Below, piece by piece: positions 37,384 through 45,327 of a stretch of 50,283 nucleotides of DNA. The DNA is from Actinomycetes bacterium (GTDB lineage Bacteria; Actinomycetota; Acidimicrobiia; Acidimicrobiales; Acidimicrobiaceae): positions 1 through 50,283 of the forward strand of contig JAJYDM010000005.1 of the NCBI GenBank assembly GCA_021777475.1. The letters run 5' to 3'. The position numbers were made by a program, and so were the translations under genes. Positions within the stretch are counted from its first letter, which is position 1; every line of letters starts with the position of its first letter. The notes below the pieces were generated by a model, which did not search any database, was not told the origin of the DNA, and saw only the letters and a program-made list of their open reading frames with translations.

Positions 37384-38113
37384 TTTCTCCGCCTTCAAAC
37401 CCCCCGGCATCACGAATGGCCCTGTGGAAACAACGCGACCGGCTCCGACAACCTTGGCAGCGTCGGCCCTCGCGCCATTTCGGAATACCCACTCCCGTCG
37501 CGACCACGAAATTAAGCGAACGACCGGGTCTTACCATGCCAGCCTCCGTCACCGAGAATCCGGCCTCAACTCCGCCAGCGAGGCGTAGCACATCACTTTG
37601 GCAGTCGAGAGGAAATCCCGATTCACCAGGTGCAAATGGCTGACCGAGACAAAGACTCATGGAAGCCGCCTCGCCTTTCAACCTTCTTAAAACCTGCTCG
37701 CTCAGACTGAACAGCGCACGATTTGCGTATCCGTCCATCACCAATGCAAGCCGGTAGTGCTTGGAACGAAACAGTGCGGATATTCGTGTCTCAACTCCAA
37801 TTCCAATACCGCATAGGCCCACGACCAGGAACCGGGCCCCGGTCATGAATTCGTTGGCGGAAGCCAACGGCAGTCGTGTACCTTCTTTCAGCACAACGCC
37901 ATCACAATCGACAAATTTGACCGGCCAATACCTCCACATGGCAATTGGCTCAAGCAGCTGTTCATCTCTCAAGATCTCAATCGCATCCCCCGCTACTGCC
38001 AGCAGTGGCTTAGGAGTATTCTCTGGCCGTCGCTGCAACTCCTCCAAGAAGCGCGCTCCCGGAACCTCTAAGGTGCCCCTCGACCATGCCTTACCCTGCC
38101 CCATCGATATCAC
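37364..38113 (-). CDS. B12-dependent methionine-synthase activation-domain-like protein
   Basis: 249 residues starting GTG at 38113 inside the previous stop (GTGA), with an ATG at 38104 as alternative. By eye it follows the free-standing MetH-activation-like proteins: WRYWPVKFVDCDGVVL, ARFLVVGLCGIGIGVETRIS, LALVMDGYANRALFS, QPFAPGESGFPLDCQ, then GFSVTEAGMVRPGRSLNFVV and a C-terminal CxxC-x5-C (CQGCRSRSRC) motif. In MetH this domain binds AdoMet for reactivation; the free-standing proteins are common beside corrinoid methyltransferases but poorly characterised. Likely helps keep the corrinoid active. Confidence 0.75.
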   Translation of the reverse strand: MISMGQGKAWSRGTLEVPGARFLEELQRRPENTPKPLLAVAGDAIEILRDEQLLEPIAMWRYWPVKFVDCDGVVLKEGTRLPLASANEFMTGARFLVVGLCGIGIGVETRISALFRSKHYRLALVMDGYANRALFSLSEQVLRRLKGEAASMSLCLGQPFAPGESGFPLDCQSDVLRLAGGVEAGFSVTEAGMVRPGRSLNFVVATGVGIPKWREGRRCQGCRSRSRCFHRAIRDAGGFEGGENGSGAR

Positions 38114-39372
38114 CCACCTGGCCGATACGCATTCAAATTCTTTACTGTGATTTCATCGATCGTGTTGCCTCTCCCCGGCCTCAAGACGTTCCTACCCATT
38201 ATCACGGCCTCCACTCTTCTCAACGCCGTCAGGTCATCAAATGGAGAGGCCGCCAAAACCACTAATTCCGCTCGCGCTTGCTTAACTGGTCCAGCGGGTT
38301 CTTCACCCCAAAGCCTGCGTGGCACGGAAGTGGCAGACGCTAAAGCCGTCTGCATGCTCAGCCCAGCCTTTGAGAAAAACTCGACTTCGTCGATGAGGCT
38401 CGAGCCATGTGGAACCCCATGACTGCCTGCGTCAGAACCGCACACCAACGGCACTCCAAGCTCAGCCGCGAGGGCGACCTGCCGGGAATGCTGGTCAAGA
38501 ATCCTCCGTAGCATGCCTTGTGTATTAGGGTCCCAGCCGCACCATTTCGGCGAGCGCCATTGAAAGTCGACCGGGGAAAAAGTTGGAACCCACGCGACCT
38601 GCTGCTCCGCCATGGCGACGAGCATCTCTTCATTCATGAAAAACCCATGCTCAATACTGTCTATCCCAGCTTCGACCGCAATTGCGATTCCGTCAAGTCC
38701 GCTGCAATGTGCAAAAGTTTTCCGTCCCGCCGAATGGGCCGTTTCCACGATCTTGCGACAACTATCGACGTCGAACTGCGGAACCCCTTTCACCGCACCG
38801 GCCTCAAAATCAATGATGCCCGTCAGAATCACCTTGATATCGTCAGACTCTTCTGCCAATTCACCAATAACCTCCGACACCTGAGTCAAGTCGCCTACCT
38901 CACGGGCCATGAAGGCTCCATAACCCCGAGGTCCACGTACGCCTAAACCCGCTGAACGCACTCGCGGAAGGGGAAAGCCGGAAGAAGCGGCCTCTGCCCT
39001 AAGGATATGATTCACTCCAAAACGGTCCCCTGCATCGCGGACCAAGGTAACACCAGCCTCTGCCGACAGTTGAAGATTTCTTCGCCCAACCCCCACCATG
39101 TTGTCAACACTTGACTTTAAATAGGCGCTTCGGACTGCTGTATCGAGTTCCCCCCCATTGAGAAACAAATGCGCATGCCCTTCGACTAGCCCGGGCATCA
39201 AGAATGCGACATGCTCGATTTCCACACCTGGACATGAAAAAAAGGATGACTGATCGCCGTCAGCAACATCGCTAACAATATCCCCATCAATAACGACAGT
39301 GCGTGCCCCCTCCCCCCAGTACCGCTCACCATCGAACATCGAAGAGGTTACCAAAATCCTCCTTTGCATCAT
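38110..39372 (-). CDS. Amidohydrolase (imidazolonepropionase/prolidase-like) in corrinoid operon
   Basis: About 420 residues from the ATG at 39372, 4 bases after the MT2 stop; an open frame to 39417 overlaps MT2. Metal ligands: HxH in GLVEGHAHLFL, His in FAHCSGLD and IEHGFF, Asp in VCGSDAGSHG. These are metal-dependent C-N hydrolases. Nothing in O-demethylation requires one, but it is tightly embedded between MT2 and the activation protein. Possible roles are releasing a substrate amide or a folate-related hydrolysis; neither is supported by motifs. Confidence 0.82.
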   Translation of the reverse strand: MMQRRILVTSSMFDGERYWGEGARTVVIDGDIVSDVADGDQSSFFSCPGVEIEHVAFLMPGLVEGHAHLFLNGGELDTAVRSAYLKSSVDNMVGVGRRNLQLSAEAGVTLVRDAGDRFGVNHILRAEAASSGFPLPRVRSAGLGVRGPRGYGAFMAREVGDLTQVSEVIGELAEESDDIKVILTGIIDFEAGAVKGVPQFDVDSCRKIVETAHSAGRKTFAHCSGLDGIAIAVEAGIDSIEHGFFMNEEMLVAMAEQQVAWVPTFSPVDFQWRSPKWCGWDPNTQGMLRRILDQHSRQVALAAELGVPLVCGSDAGSHGVPHGSSLIDEVEFFSKAGLSMQTALASATSVPRRLWGEEPAGPVKQARAELVVLAASPFDDLTALRRVEAVIMGRNVLRPGRGNTIDEITVKNLNAYRPGG

Positions 39373-39376
39373 TTCC

Positions 39377-40261
39377 CTAGCCCCTGTATAGCTTGCGGAC
39401 GAGGCGCATGGCGTCAACTCCCCTAGCCGAAATTATCTGCTGGAACTGGGCAAGCACTGGACTGTCGGGCGCAAGAGGTTCGTACTGCTTCCAAGGAGTT
39501 CCCAACACGGTGTCGAAACCGTATGGCATCGCAAGGGTGATAAAAGCCCGTTCGATCTGGGACTTCAGGTCTGAACCATCTGCAGCCTTGGCTGGGAGCT
39601 GCTGAACAATGTTGCTAAGACCTCCACTTAAATGGACACCCCTCATGGAGGGATCGTCGCCGATCGACTTAATGCCATCGATAGCCATTTGAAGGAGGCC
39701 TTCGGTGTCCGAAGAAAGCGCACTGATCGAAACGTCCACAAAAATGTCATCGGCCAAAAGCCCATGCCTTGAAATCAGCTTCTCAGTCATTCGTTTAGCC
39801 ACCATCGCCACTTCAGCACTGAACTTATTCGCACGGCCAACTCCGCCTTCCAGCCGCTCCGAAGCCATCAAGATCACTTTGAATGGCCGGATAGAAAGCA
39901 ATTCAAGCATCTCCCAACGCGTTTCCGAAATGGAATTGACAATCGGCTTGCGTCCACAGGCCTTTTCTATGTCATATGTCTCAAGGCATACTGCCTGCAC
40001 ATCCACATTTGGGAAATCGAAACTTAGCGGAAGGTCCACAACATCCTGGATGGCCTGGATTACCTCCTTCATGAACGCTTTGTCGTAAAGCGCACGTGAA
40101 CCAATATTGACGTTTAGGTAATCAGCACCTGCTGCCGCTTGACGTCGGGCAAGCTCTTGGATACCACCCAAATCGTCCTTTTCGAACAGTTCTTTGGTGC
40201 TCTTGAAACCGGGGTTGATACGTTCCCCAATAATAGTTAGCCGTTGTCCGGTCATACCCAT
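39377..40261 (-). CDS. Methyltetrahydrofolate:corrinoid methyltransferase (MT2, AcsE/MtvA-like)
   Basis: 294 residues, pterin-binding TIM barrel. The start TIIGERINPGFKSTKEL, then GADYLNVNIGS, the PLSFDFPN strand, KPIVNSISE and GVHLSGGLSNIVQQLP are the pattern of the AcsE/MtrH/MtvA group. It transfers the methyl group from methyl-Co(III) corrinoid to THF (or the reverse). Dihydropteroate synthase has the same fold but lacks the GLSN ending. It lies 13 bases after the MetV-MetF gene and just before the amidohydrolase. Confidence 0.88.
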   Translation of the reverse strand: MGMTGQRLTIIGERINPGFKSTKELFEKDDLGGIQELARRQAAAGADYLNVNIGSRALYDKAFMKEVIQAIQDVVDLPLSFDFPNVDVQAVCLETYDIEKACGRKPIVNSISETRWEMLELLSIRPFKVILMASERLEGGVGRANKFSAEVAMVAKRMTEKLISRHGLLADDIFVDVSISALSSDTEGLLQMAIDGIKSIGDDPSMRGVHLSGGLSNIVQQLPAKAADGSDLKSQIERAFITLAMPYGFDTVLGTPWKQYEPLAPDSPVLAQFQQIISARGVDAMRLVRKLYRG

Positions 40262-40274
40262 CGCACTCTATCTC

Positions 40275-41723
40275 TCACAATCTCTTCTCAACACCTTCTG
40301 GCGTTCCGACACGAATGACGCTCTCGCCACTTCGTATCCCTGAAGCCCTGATGACCTCGGCGATCAGAGCCTCGTTCCGATGCGCCATGACATGAACTCC
40401 AGCAACGCCCTTCACTTCGTGTATCTGCTGAATCAGCTCGATGCAAAGCTGGCGGCCTTCACGTCGTTGATCGTTCGCCTTTTCCAGCCGCTCAACGACG
40501 TGATCCGGGATGTGAACACCAGGCACGGACGAACGCATCCAGCGCGCCGTTCGCGCCGAAGGGAGTATTCCAACACCAACCAGAATGAAGCATCTCTGAT
40601 CGAGACCAAGGTCACGAACCTGAACCATGAAACTTTCGAGTGCAGGCACGTCAAAGCAAAACTGAGTCTGGATGAACTGTGCTCCAGCATCGACTTTCTT
40701 GGCAAGGTGCGCTGCCCGAGTTCGTTGAGGTGGTGAAAACGGGTTTGCCGCCGCTCCAAGGAAAAGCCCTGGTCGACTCGAAAGAGCCCTTCCTGAAAGA
40801 AAACGGCCCTCATCGCGCATTTTGCGGGCTGCGTCAAGAAGAGACACGCTATCAAGATCACAAACAGCCACCGCACCGGGATGATCTCCCGAACCGATCG
40901 CGTCACCAGTCAGACACAACAGGTTCGATATTCCAAGGGCGGAAGCACCGAGAATGTCACCTTGTATCGCAATTCGATTACGGTCACGGCAAGTCAGTTG
41001 CATAACCGGCGTTAGACCCTGACTGACGAGCAATGCGGCGACACTCATGCTTGAAATGTGACAGTTTGCCCCGGAAGCATCGGTGATATTGATTGCATCC
41101 ACCACATCTGCCAGCACTGAAGCGTGCCTCAGTGCATCCGTTGGGTCGGCGGAATCAGGTGGGGAAAGCTCAGCCGTCACAGCGAACTGGCCCGATCGCA
41201 GCACCTCCTCAAAGCGATTCGGCCTTGCTGGAGCCACCGGTGCCAGTGCTGGTTCGCGATGTGCCATGATTGAGACCGGCCTGCCCGAGGCGGACATCGA
41301 ACGCAACCATGCCGATGTGTCACGCAGGCGAAAATCCAGCGCTGGCTGGATGTTGCTGATCGCTCCACCCTTTTTCATCCGTGCGCTGCCATCCCAGGCA
41401 TCGACCCACACACAGCGCATCTCTGGATCCACCTCACACCGACCGTCGCCCCTAACGCCGCCACACGGACCATTGCGCATCAGTTTTGGGCAGTTGGCAG
41501 GACAAGACATTCCGGTTGAGGACAGAATACATTGTCCGCACATCTGGCAGTCGAAAAGCAGCCCCTTGAGGTGACGCTCGCCAAAAACAAAAAACGGCGC
41601 CAGGCGATTCGAGAGTAACGACCTGTCGTGAAGGCGGCTCCGCGCCAAGAGGGAGGAGAGTCCTGCATAAATGCGTTCGAACATCCTCGCTCTTCGCACC
41701 GCCCAGTGCCGAGTCACCCGCAT
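40275..41723 (-). CDS. Fused MetV-type zinc/Fe-S domain and methylenetetrahydrofolate reductase
   Basis: 482 residues (an ATG at 41684 with GAGCGAGG upstream is a possible shorter start). Residues 55-110 hold eight cysteines at 59, 62, 65, 74, 78, 87, 96 and 104 (CQMCGQC, CPANCPK, NGPCGG, CEVDPEMRCVW), the MetV/MTHFR_C pattern of acetogens. Residues 165-480 are MetF: FAVTAELSPPDSADP, NITDASGANCH, LLCLTGDAIGSGDHPGAV and TQFCFDVPAL. It oxidises methyl-THF from MT2 to methylene-THF, or runs in reverse. In acetogens MetV and MetF are separate proteins, so the fusion is notable. Confidence 0.9.
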   Translation of the reverse strand: MRVTRHWAVRRARMFERIYAGLSSLLARSRLHDRSLLSNRLAPFFVFGERHLKGLLFDCQMCGQCILSSTGMSCPANCPKLMRNGPCGGVRGDGRCEVDPEMRCVWVDAWDGSARMKKGGAISNIQPALDFRLRDTSAWLRSMSASGRPVSIMAHREPALAPVAPARPNRFEEVLRSGQFAVTAELSPPDSADPTDALRHASVLADVVDAINITDASGANCHISSMSVAALLVSQGLTPVMQLTCRDRNRIAIQGDILGASALGISNLLCLTGDAIGSGDHPGAVAVCDLDSVSLLDAARKMRDEGRFLSGRALSSRPGLFLGAAANPFSPPQRTRAAHLAKKVDAGAQFIQTQFCFDVPALESFMVQVRDLGLDQRCFILVGVGILPSARTARWMRSSVPGVHIPDHVVERLEKANDQRREGRQLCIELIQQIHEVKGVAGVHVMAHRNEALIAEVIRASGIRSGESVIRVGTPEGVEKRL

Positions 41724-41846
41724 TGGCCATCATTCCGGTGCCACAGACCTGACGCCTGCAAGTCCGTCGTTATCTTAAACGGGACTCCCGTCGCTGCTGC
41801 GACAGATCGAATTCGCTCAGGGCGATCCATCCGACGACCGCTTTCT

Positions 41847-43121
41847 CTAAGCACTGAAGTCACGGACTGATTGAAACATTGCTCTGACATTCTCAAGACG
41901 GGCTTCATCGGGAATTCCAATACCCCCATCAAGAATGAAACCACCATCTCTGCCAACACCTTCGATTAGTTTCTTGCAATACTCACGCACATCTTGCGGA
42001 GTTCCCGTATTCAGCATCGAAGCCGGGACATTGCCACGCAAGCACACCACGTCACCCAGGACAGCCTTGGCGCGAAATAGGTCGGTGCGTTCGAACCAAT
42101 AAATGGCCTTACCAGCTGGAATATCGGCAATTGTCTCCAAGCGGGAAGTGCAATCACCTTCCCACAGCACCAGAGGAACCAGTCCTGCCTCGATCAAGCC
42201 TACGATAACCTTTCGAAGGTGAGGCCAGAAGAATGTCTTGAACTGATCTGGGGACATAAAGCCGTCAAGTCCCCAATGCATCGGTAAAAATACAATCTTG
42301 CACGGATTTTGACCAGCCATTTCAAGCAAGCCCTTAAGTATTATCGGAGTGGCGCGGTCCATTGCTGCCAAAAGCTTGTCCTTGCGGCGAAAGAGGTCCA
42401 ACATGATTCCCTTAGAACCGCGCATATTGTCGGCAAAGTAGTCATAGGGTGCGGGTCCAGTGGCCATCTGCCCCATTGGAAAACCAAGTCCAGCCATTTC
42501 GACTTGAAACTCCGAGGCACTGTCGAAAGCGACCTGAGCCTCGCGGCCAGCTTTCGCCAACTGCGCAAAACCAGCCGCCACCTCATCCGTGAAGAATCTC
42601 GTAAGATATACCAACCTCGTGTGCTGCATCGATGCCGGCTGGGGCAAACCGGCCATGGGGGCAAACGCTTCAGCCACCCTTGGTAGGTAGCGCGTGAGAT
42701 AGAACCAGCCGGGATCCTCGATGTAGTCGTCATACTCCTCGGGCTTCATATACTCACGATCGATGTACTGGTAGGAATAGTTCTCGCCTACGCCATGGCC
42801 AGGCCATCGGAGCTGCTGATACCCCATCAACTCCATTGTGGGACCAAGCAGTGTTGCCCTGTGCGGAGCGGCAACGGCATCAGGTTTGAGTTCAAGAACG
42901 ATCTTCTTTGTCACCTCGGATACCTTGGCGTAGTTGTACATTGCCTCCTTGAAGGTGATCCCGGCATAACTGGCATGCCAAAACATCGTGTAATAGATGA
43001 TCGGAACCCGGTCAGGCCTACGCAAAGCTATCGCATCGTCTATCCTTTTTTGCCGTTCGTCGAAATCCCGGGCCATGTCCTCAGCGTCTTTGGAAATTGT
43101 CGCCTCATCCATCTTGATCAC
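41847..43121 (-). CDS. UroD-family corrinoid methyltransferase (MT1), probable aryl-ether O-demethylase component
   Basis: 424 residues of the uroporphyrinogen-decarboxylase-like methyltransferase group, not haem UroD. Recognisable segments are RPDRVPIIYYT near the start, GQMATGPAPYDYFADNMRGSK, VFLPMHWGLDGFM, FWPHLRKVIVGL and the C-terminal LRGNVPASMLNTGTPQDVREYCK, which is the MtaA/CmuA/MtvB signature. The MtaA zinc motif HxC reads HWG, so its metal ligands differ from methyl-CoM enzymes. Starts GTG at 43121 (AAAGGAG just upstream) or ATG 43112. It demethylates the substrate onto the corrinoid protein encoded 65 bases upstream. Confidence 0.88.
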   Translation of the reverse strand: MIKMDEATISKDAEDMARDFDERQKRIDDAIALRRPDRVPIIYYTMFWHASYAGITFKEAMYNYAKVSEVTKKIVLELKPDAVAAPHRATLLGPTMELMGYQQLRWPGHGVGENYSYQYIDREYMKPEEYDDYIEDPGWFYLTRYLPRVAEAFAPMAGLPQPASMQHTRLVYLTRFFTDEVAAGFAQLAKAGREAQVAFDSASEFQVEMAGLGFPMGQMATGPAPYDYFADNMRGSKGIMLDLFRRKDKLLAAMDRATPIILKGLLEMAGQNPCKIVFLPMHWGLDGFMSPDQFKTFFWPHLRKVIVGLIEAGLVPLVLWEGDCTSRLETIADIPAGKAIYWFERTDLFRAKAVLGDVVCLRGNVPASMLNTGTPQDVREYCKKLIEGVGRDGGFILDGGIGIPDEARLENVRAMFQSVRDFSA

Positions 43122-43186
43122 ACACTCCTTTATAGGTCATATATAGGCACCCGTCTTGATGATCCTTCGGGAACAAAGGGCGCATT

Positions 43187-43822
43187 TCAGGCAGCCAACC
43201 ATTGACGGCAAAGCGAGACGGCATCCATAGCATTGAGGCCGAAGGCATCAGCATTTGTATATGAGCGCACTGCTTCATCCACCTGGCCCCCTCCGATCAT
43301 TATCTTAAGAGAATCACGTAATCCGGCATCGGACAGAGCGTCGATGGTCTCCTTCATTGAATCAAAGGCAAGTGTCAGAAAACCGCTCAGTGCGAGCACA
43401 GGTGGCTTGAGCTCGCGCACCTTGTCGACAAAGTCCTCTACGGGAACATCGATGCCCAGATCAATCACGTTGTATCCGTTTACCTCAAGCATGAAAACAA
43501 CGATGTTCTTTCCAATGTCGTGTAGATCGCCATGCACCGTACCAATGAGAACGGTTCCAGCAGTGTTTGCCGATGCCTGTGGTCCCCCAACGAGGAGAGG
43601 CTTTACTATTGCGCTAATCTGCTCAAGTAGATCTCCAGCCAACATAAGTTCAGGAAGGAAGTACTCTCCATCTTCGAAGCGCTTACCCACCAGATCCATG
43701 GCTTCCCGGCATGCGTCAAGCACCTGCTGGGGATCACCACCGCCTGACACGAACTCGCGCACGACTTGAAGTGCCAACTCCTCCTCCATATCGGCGATTG
43801 TGCGAACCAACTCCTCAAGCAT
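43187..43822 (-). CDS. Corrinoid (B12-binding) protein of methyltransferase system
   Basis: 211 residues, two domains as in MtaC/MtvC. Residues 1-85 are the four-helix cap (AMDLVGKRFEDGEYFLPELMLAGDLL). Residues 88-211 are the cobalamin Rossmann domain: DxHxxG as DLHDIG (H101 is the lower cobalt ligand), SGFLTLAF, and IGGGQVD. It shuttles the methyl group between MT1 and MT2. First gene of the seven-gene operon, with CAGGAGGGGGG upstream. Confidence 0.95.
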   Translation of the reverse strand: MLEELVRTIADMEEELALQVVREFVSGGGDPQQVLDACREAMDLVGKRFEDGEYFLPELMLAGDLLEQISAIVKPLLVGGPQASANTAGTVLIGTVHGDLHDIGKNIVVFMLEVNGYNVIDLGIDVPVEDFVDKVRELKPPVLALSGFLTLAFDSMKETIDALSDAGLRDSLKIMIGGGQVDEAVRSYTNADAFGLNAMDAVSLCRQWLAA

Positions 43823-44215
43823 GATTGAAATGCCCCCCTCCTGAGTAGATCTCTTTCATCCCGCTGCCCCAAAACAGAAGGATTTGCCCCAGATTACTGA
43901 CTTGACAGTATACTGTCAAATCTAGAGTGGGATGAATCTCAGGAATTTGAATACGACCATTTCAACCACCAACCGCCAACCTCCGCCAGCATGAATAACT
44001 GATTCCTTGCCCAATGAATATCAAATTGACGATGCACTTGAGCTGACCTGCACGAAACTGGAGGCCAAGTCCAGCCATGGATACTCAACTCCGTAAAACT
44101 CGGGTATAAACAGCATTCACACAATTTGAGAAGAGCTTTGTGCATTCATCAGAAAGTTAAACTTAGAATAGAATCGCCGTCCAAGGTGAACCCGCACGCG
44201 GAGGTGGAGGACGAA
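43823..44215. other. Promoter region of corrinoid operon
   Basis: About 390 bases between the corrinoid gene and the DUF6457 gene. It contains the palindrome at 43902-43919, whose TTGACA can serve as -35 (17-base spacing to TAATCT as weak -10). No gene seen in the rest. Confidence 0.5.
43902..43919. promoter_or_regulatory. 18-bp perfect palindrome TTGACAGTATACTGTCAA, operator of corrinoid operon
   Basis: Perfect symmetry; 80 bases before the corrinoid gene. The TTGACA on the minus strand (43914-43919) fits a -35 box, so a bound repressor would block the promoter. A partial copy (12 of 18 bases) lies over the -35 of the MarR gene at 44703. Probable MarR-type operator. Confidence 0.75.
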
Positions 44216-44437
44216 ATGGCTCAGACTGAAATTGAATGGATTACCTCGTTAGCTCACGCATTGGGCGTTGAGCCTCCAAATGAAGCGGAGCGTGAAGCCC
44301 TTCTGGGTATCGCCGCCACCGCTGCCCATGCTTCAGAACGAACTGCCGCACCAATCAGTTGTTGGCTCATTGCCCGTGCGGGCATGAACGCCACGGAGGG
44401 GAAGTTGCTGGCAGACAGTCTGGCGAAGAACGGCTAG
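44216..44437 (+). CDS. DUF6457-type small protein
   Basis: 73 residues from the ATG at 44216 preceded by GGAGGTGGAGG; an upstream open frame from 44126 is less likely. Helical with WITSLAHALGVEPPNEAEREALLGIAATAAHASERTAAPISCWLIA, the pattern of actinobacterial DUF6457 proteins, often encoded next to or fused with molybdopterin guanine dinucleotide enzymes. No such gene is near. Function unknown. Confidence 0.65.
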   Translation: MAQTEIEWITSLAHALGVEPPNEAEREALLGIAATAAHASERTAAPISCWLIARAGMNATEGKLLADSLAKNG

Positions 44438-44460
44438 ACGCATCACATCTAGCTCGGCCA

Positions 44461-44482
44461 GTCGTCCGGCACGCCGGACGAC
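44461..44482 (+). terminator. Hairpin after DUF6457 gene
   Basis: GTCGTCCGGC and GCCGGACGAC form a strong GC stem with a very short loop, 23 bases past the stop. The nearest T run (TTTTT at 44503) is 20 bases downstream, so it is not a classic intrinsic terminator but probably ends or protects the transcript. Confidence 0.45.
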
Positions 44483-44702
44483 TCAGCTCAGGCAGTCTAA
44501 CCTTTTTGCGGCTCCAACCAGAACAATTGTCCCCAAGATGACAGTTTCAACAACTGCCGTCTCACGACTAATGCAATCCACGCTGATTTGACCACTCTGC
44601 CAGTTAAGGATTGCTTTATCTCGCTCACATTTCGGTGGTCGCTTCATGGTAACCATTCGCCAAGAATTCAACACGGTCAGCAAAAACGACTTGTCCGAGC
44701 AT

Positions 44703-44731
44703 ATGACAGTACACTGCTGGATTGCTATAAT
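44703..44731 (+). promoter_or_regulatory. MarR promoter with overlapping operator copy
   Basis: -35 ATGACA (44703-44708), 17-base spacer, -10 TATAAT (44726-44731), 30 bases before the MarR start. The -35 lies in a degenerate copy of the 43902-43919 palindrome (left half intact, TGACAGTA), consistent with autoregulation by the same protein. Confidence 0.6.
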
Positions 44732-44760
44732 TTCGCTTGATTAACTAAAAAGGATATCTG

Positions 44761-45327
44761 GTGAACACGGACTCGGGTGAACAAGTTCAAGACAATGACG
44801 ATGAATTGGCGGTCTATGATATGCCGGGTCACCTTGTACGACGCCTTAACCAGATCGCAGTATCGATTTTCCTGGACGCCACACGGCAGTTTGGAATCAC
44901 TCCGGTACAATTCTCCGCCCTCACTGCAATCAGCAGCGTACCTGGAATCGATCAAAGACGCCTTTCGAGAGTGATCGCTTTCGACCGTTCCACAATCGGT
45001 GACGTTGTCCAAAGGTTGGAAAAGCGAGGTCTGATCTCGTCAGAAAAAAAAGAAGCTGACCGGCGAACGAACCATCTCGTTCTGACCTCAGAGGGTGCCA
45101 CAACTCTCTCGGCAATGCAGCACGCTGTATGGAAATCCAATGACGATCTGCTCAAACCCCTCTCTGAAGAAGAGCGAGCAACGTTCATGTTTCTTCTCAA
45201 GAAGCTTGTTAATCTTAACAATCAAATGAGCAGGGCTCCCCTGGTACCAGACAAGCAAGGACCGGCAATCCTGGTCCGAAAGCCGATCGGTACTAATTGG
45301 CACCGCGCTTCCCGAACAGCGCACTGA
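44761..45327 (+). CDS. MarR-family transcriptional regulator, likely controlling the corrinoid operon
   Basis: 188 residues with a GTG start (AAGGAT upstream). Winged helix core: HLVRRLNQIAVSIFLDATRQFGITPVQFSALTAI, then FDRSTIGDVVQRLEKRGLIS (recognition helix) and KKEADRRTNHLVLT (wing). It resembles the MarR beside vanA in layout (PGHL-RRL-Q start) and may be a paralogue. The half-palindrome over its own promoter and the full one at the corrinoid operon, 0.8 kb away, make it the best candidate regulator. Confidence 0.88.
   Translation: MNTDSGEQVQDNDDELAVYDMPGHLVRRLNQIAVSIFLDATRQFGITPVQFSALTAISSVPGIDQRRLSRVIAFDRSTIGDVVQRLEKRGLISSEKKEADRRTNHLVLTSEGATTLSAMQHAVWKSNDDLLKPLSEEERATFMFLLKKLVNLNNQMSRAPLVPDKQGPAILVRKPIGTNWHRASRTAH

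Larger units (their letters stand above)
44438..44760. other. Intergenic region before the second MarR gene
   Basis: About 320 bases holding the hairpin at 44461-44482 and the MarR promoter at 44703-44731. No coding sequence recognised in between. Confidence 0.5.

Noticed and set aside
39377-40261. Dihydropteroate synthase (folP)
   Set aside because: Same barrel fold, but the GERINPG start and GGLSNIVQQLP ending match methyl-THF methyltransferases and the operon fits that role.
40275-41723. Ordinary metF for methionine synthesis
   Set aside because: The N-terminal eight-cysteine MetV domain and the operon position point to methyl-THF handling for demethylation.
41847-43121. Uroporphyrinogen decarboxylase (haem biosynthesis, HemE)
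   Set aside because: Longer than HemE, with MtaA/MtvB-type C-terminus, and cotranscribed with a corrinoid protein and THF methyltransferase.
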